This document shows positions 4,583 to 5,056 of a stretch of 5,056 nt of DNA, piece by piece. The notes beneath the pieces were generated by a model. The model saw only the letters and a list, made by a program, of their open reading frames with translations. It was not told the origin of the DNA and did not search any database. The translations under genes and the position numbers were made by a program. Source of the DNA: Deltaproteobacteria bacterium (GTDB lineage Bacteria > Desulfobacterota > Desulfuromonadia > Desulfuromonadales > BM103). How positions within the stretch are numbered: position 1 is the first letter of the stretch; every line of letters starts with the position of its first letter. The stretch spans positions 1 to 5,056 of the forward strand of contig JAFDBW010000069.1 in NCBI GenBank assembly GCA_019313105.1, written 5' to 3'.

Positions 4583-5056
4583 ATGCCTTGGGATTATAGC
4601 GAGAAAGTTCTCGAGTTGTTCATGGCCGCGGTCAAGGGCGAGGCCGGTACACACATGGGCGAACTGGAGAACCCCGACGGCTATGGCGAGCACGGTTCAA
4701 TCGTTTGTGGCGACACTCTGCGCTTCACCTTCCGTGTTAAACGCCATCCAACCGACCCCACCCGCGATGTGATCACCGAGGCCCGCTACCTGACCTTCGG
4801 TTGCACCTCGGCGATCGCTGCCTCGGAAGCGCTCTGCGCCCTACTCGAGGGGCAGGGTAAGACCCCGATCGAGGCGCTTAAGGTGACCAACCAAGATCTG
4901 ATTGAGTTCCTCGGTGGTCTGCCGGAGCAGAAGATCCACTGCTCGGTGATGGGCGCGGAGGCGTTGCAACGGGCGGTGGCCTACTGGGCGCGCAAGCGCG
5001 GCGTCGACCTGTCTGAACACCTGCCTAACCTGCCGTCGCGCGACGAGGATGAAGGG
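4583..5056 (+). CDS. NifU/IscU-like iron-sulfur cluster scaffold (3' end cut by window)
   Basis: The frame stays open from 4583 to the last base (158 codons); the stop lies outside the window. The product is a cytoplasmic scaffold on which Fe-S clusters are assembled with a cysteine desulfurase before transfer to target proteins. The three ligand cysteines are C42 (VCGD, with conserved D44), C74 (TFGCTSAIAAS) and C120 (KIHCSVMGAEAL, with H119). ENPDGYGEHGS and the VTNQDLIEFLGGLP stretch (101-114) are also classic IscU/NifU motifs. The start is set by the family N-terminus (WDYSEKV) and GGGGA just upstream; an adjacent in-frame GTG at 4580 is an alternative. Differences from standard IscU are a longer MAAVKGEAGTHM segment in place of NPRNVG, and an inserted RHPTDPTRD loop (54-62). 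After residue 140 the chain continues into an acidic linker (SRDEDEG), suggesting a NifU-like protein with a further domain, possibly a BFD-type [2Fe-2S] domain, beyond the edge. GC content is much higher than in the genes to the left. Confidence 0.9.
   Translation, partial: MPWDYSEKVLELFMAAVKGEAGTHMGELENPDGYGEHGSIVCGDTLRFTFRVKRHPTDPTRDVITEARYLTFGCTSAIAASEALCALLEGQGKTPIEALKVTNQDLIEFLGGLPEQKIHCSVMGAEALQRAVAYWARKRGVDLSEHLPNLPSRDEDEG

Noticed and set aside
4511..4693. 60-aa minus-strand open frame near the nifU-like start
   Set aside because: Overlaps the candidate leader and the first codons of a convincing NifU-like gene in antisense; no ribosome site or domain.
1..5056. CRISPR array, transposase or insertion sequence
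   Set aside because: No regularly spaced repeats of sufficient length, no terminal inverted repeats flanking a coding region, and no transposase or integrase motifs were seen.

Overview
The window looks like a chromosomal segment of a Gram-negative, SecA/SPase-type envelope bacterium. It is built around a BaeSR-type envelope-stress two-component system and a divergently transcribed set of small exported proteins. The NifU-like gene at the right edge has a variant N-terminus that I associate with Desulfuromonadales-type (Desulfobacterota) bacteria. That taxonomic guess is inference from recall; the BaeS and BaeR proteins themselves also closely resemble the enterobacterial ones.

Layout. Positions 1-145 are non-coding and hold an 8-bp tandem repeat and hairpins downstream of the leftward operon. 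Leftward genes are baeR (146-823) and baeS (827-2263), 3 bp apart, with baeS transcribed first. The divergent intergenic region 2264-2445 contains a plausible baeS promoter and a pair of near-identical 10-mers spaced 11 bp apart that resemble a BaeR operator. Rightward genes are a 92-aa exported two-cysteine protein (2446-2724), a Spy/CpxP-family periplasmic chaperone (2783-3271), a stand-alone receiver domain (3367-3759), and a 151-aa exported helical protein with a FWPIY motif (3775-4230). A rho-independent terminator follows at 4255-4282. Positions 4283-4582 contain no gene that I can support, but hold two exact 11-mers centred on CTTATAAG and a sigma70-like promoter. A GC-rich nifU-like gene starts at 4583 and runs off the right edge.

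How it fits together. In E. coli, BaeS senses envelope damage, BaeR activates spy, and Spy acts as an ATP-independent chaperone in the periplasm. Here the sensor, regulator, operator-like repeats and spy-like gene lie side by side, so the cassette appears to be a self-contained version of that regulon. The added parts are the two-cysteine protein, a receiver domain with no output, and a second exported helical protein. These three are the least understood elements of the window. The NifU-like gene is separated by a terminator and by a sharp GC change, and is probably an unrelated housekeeping iron-sulfur assembly gene.
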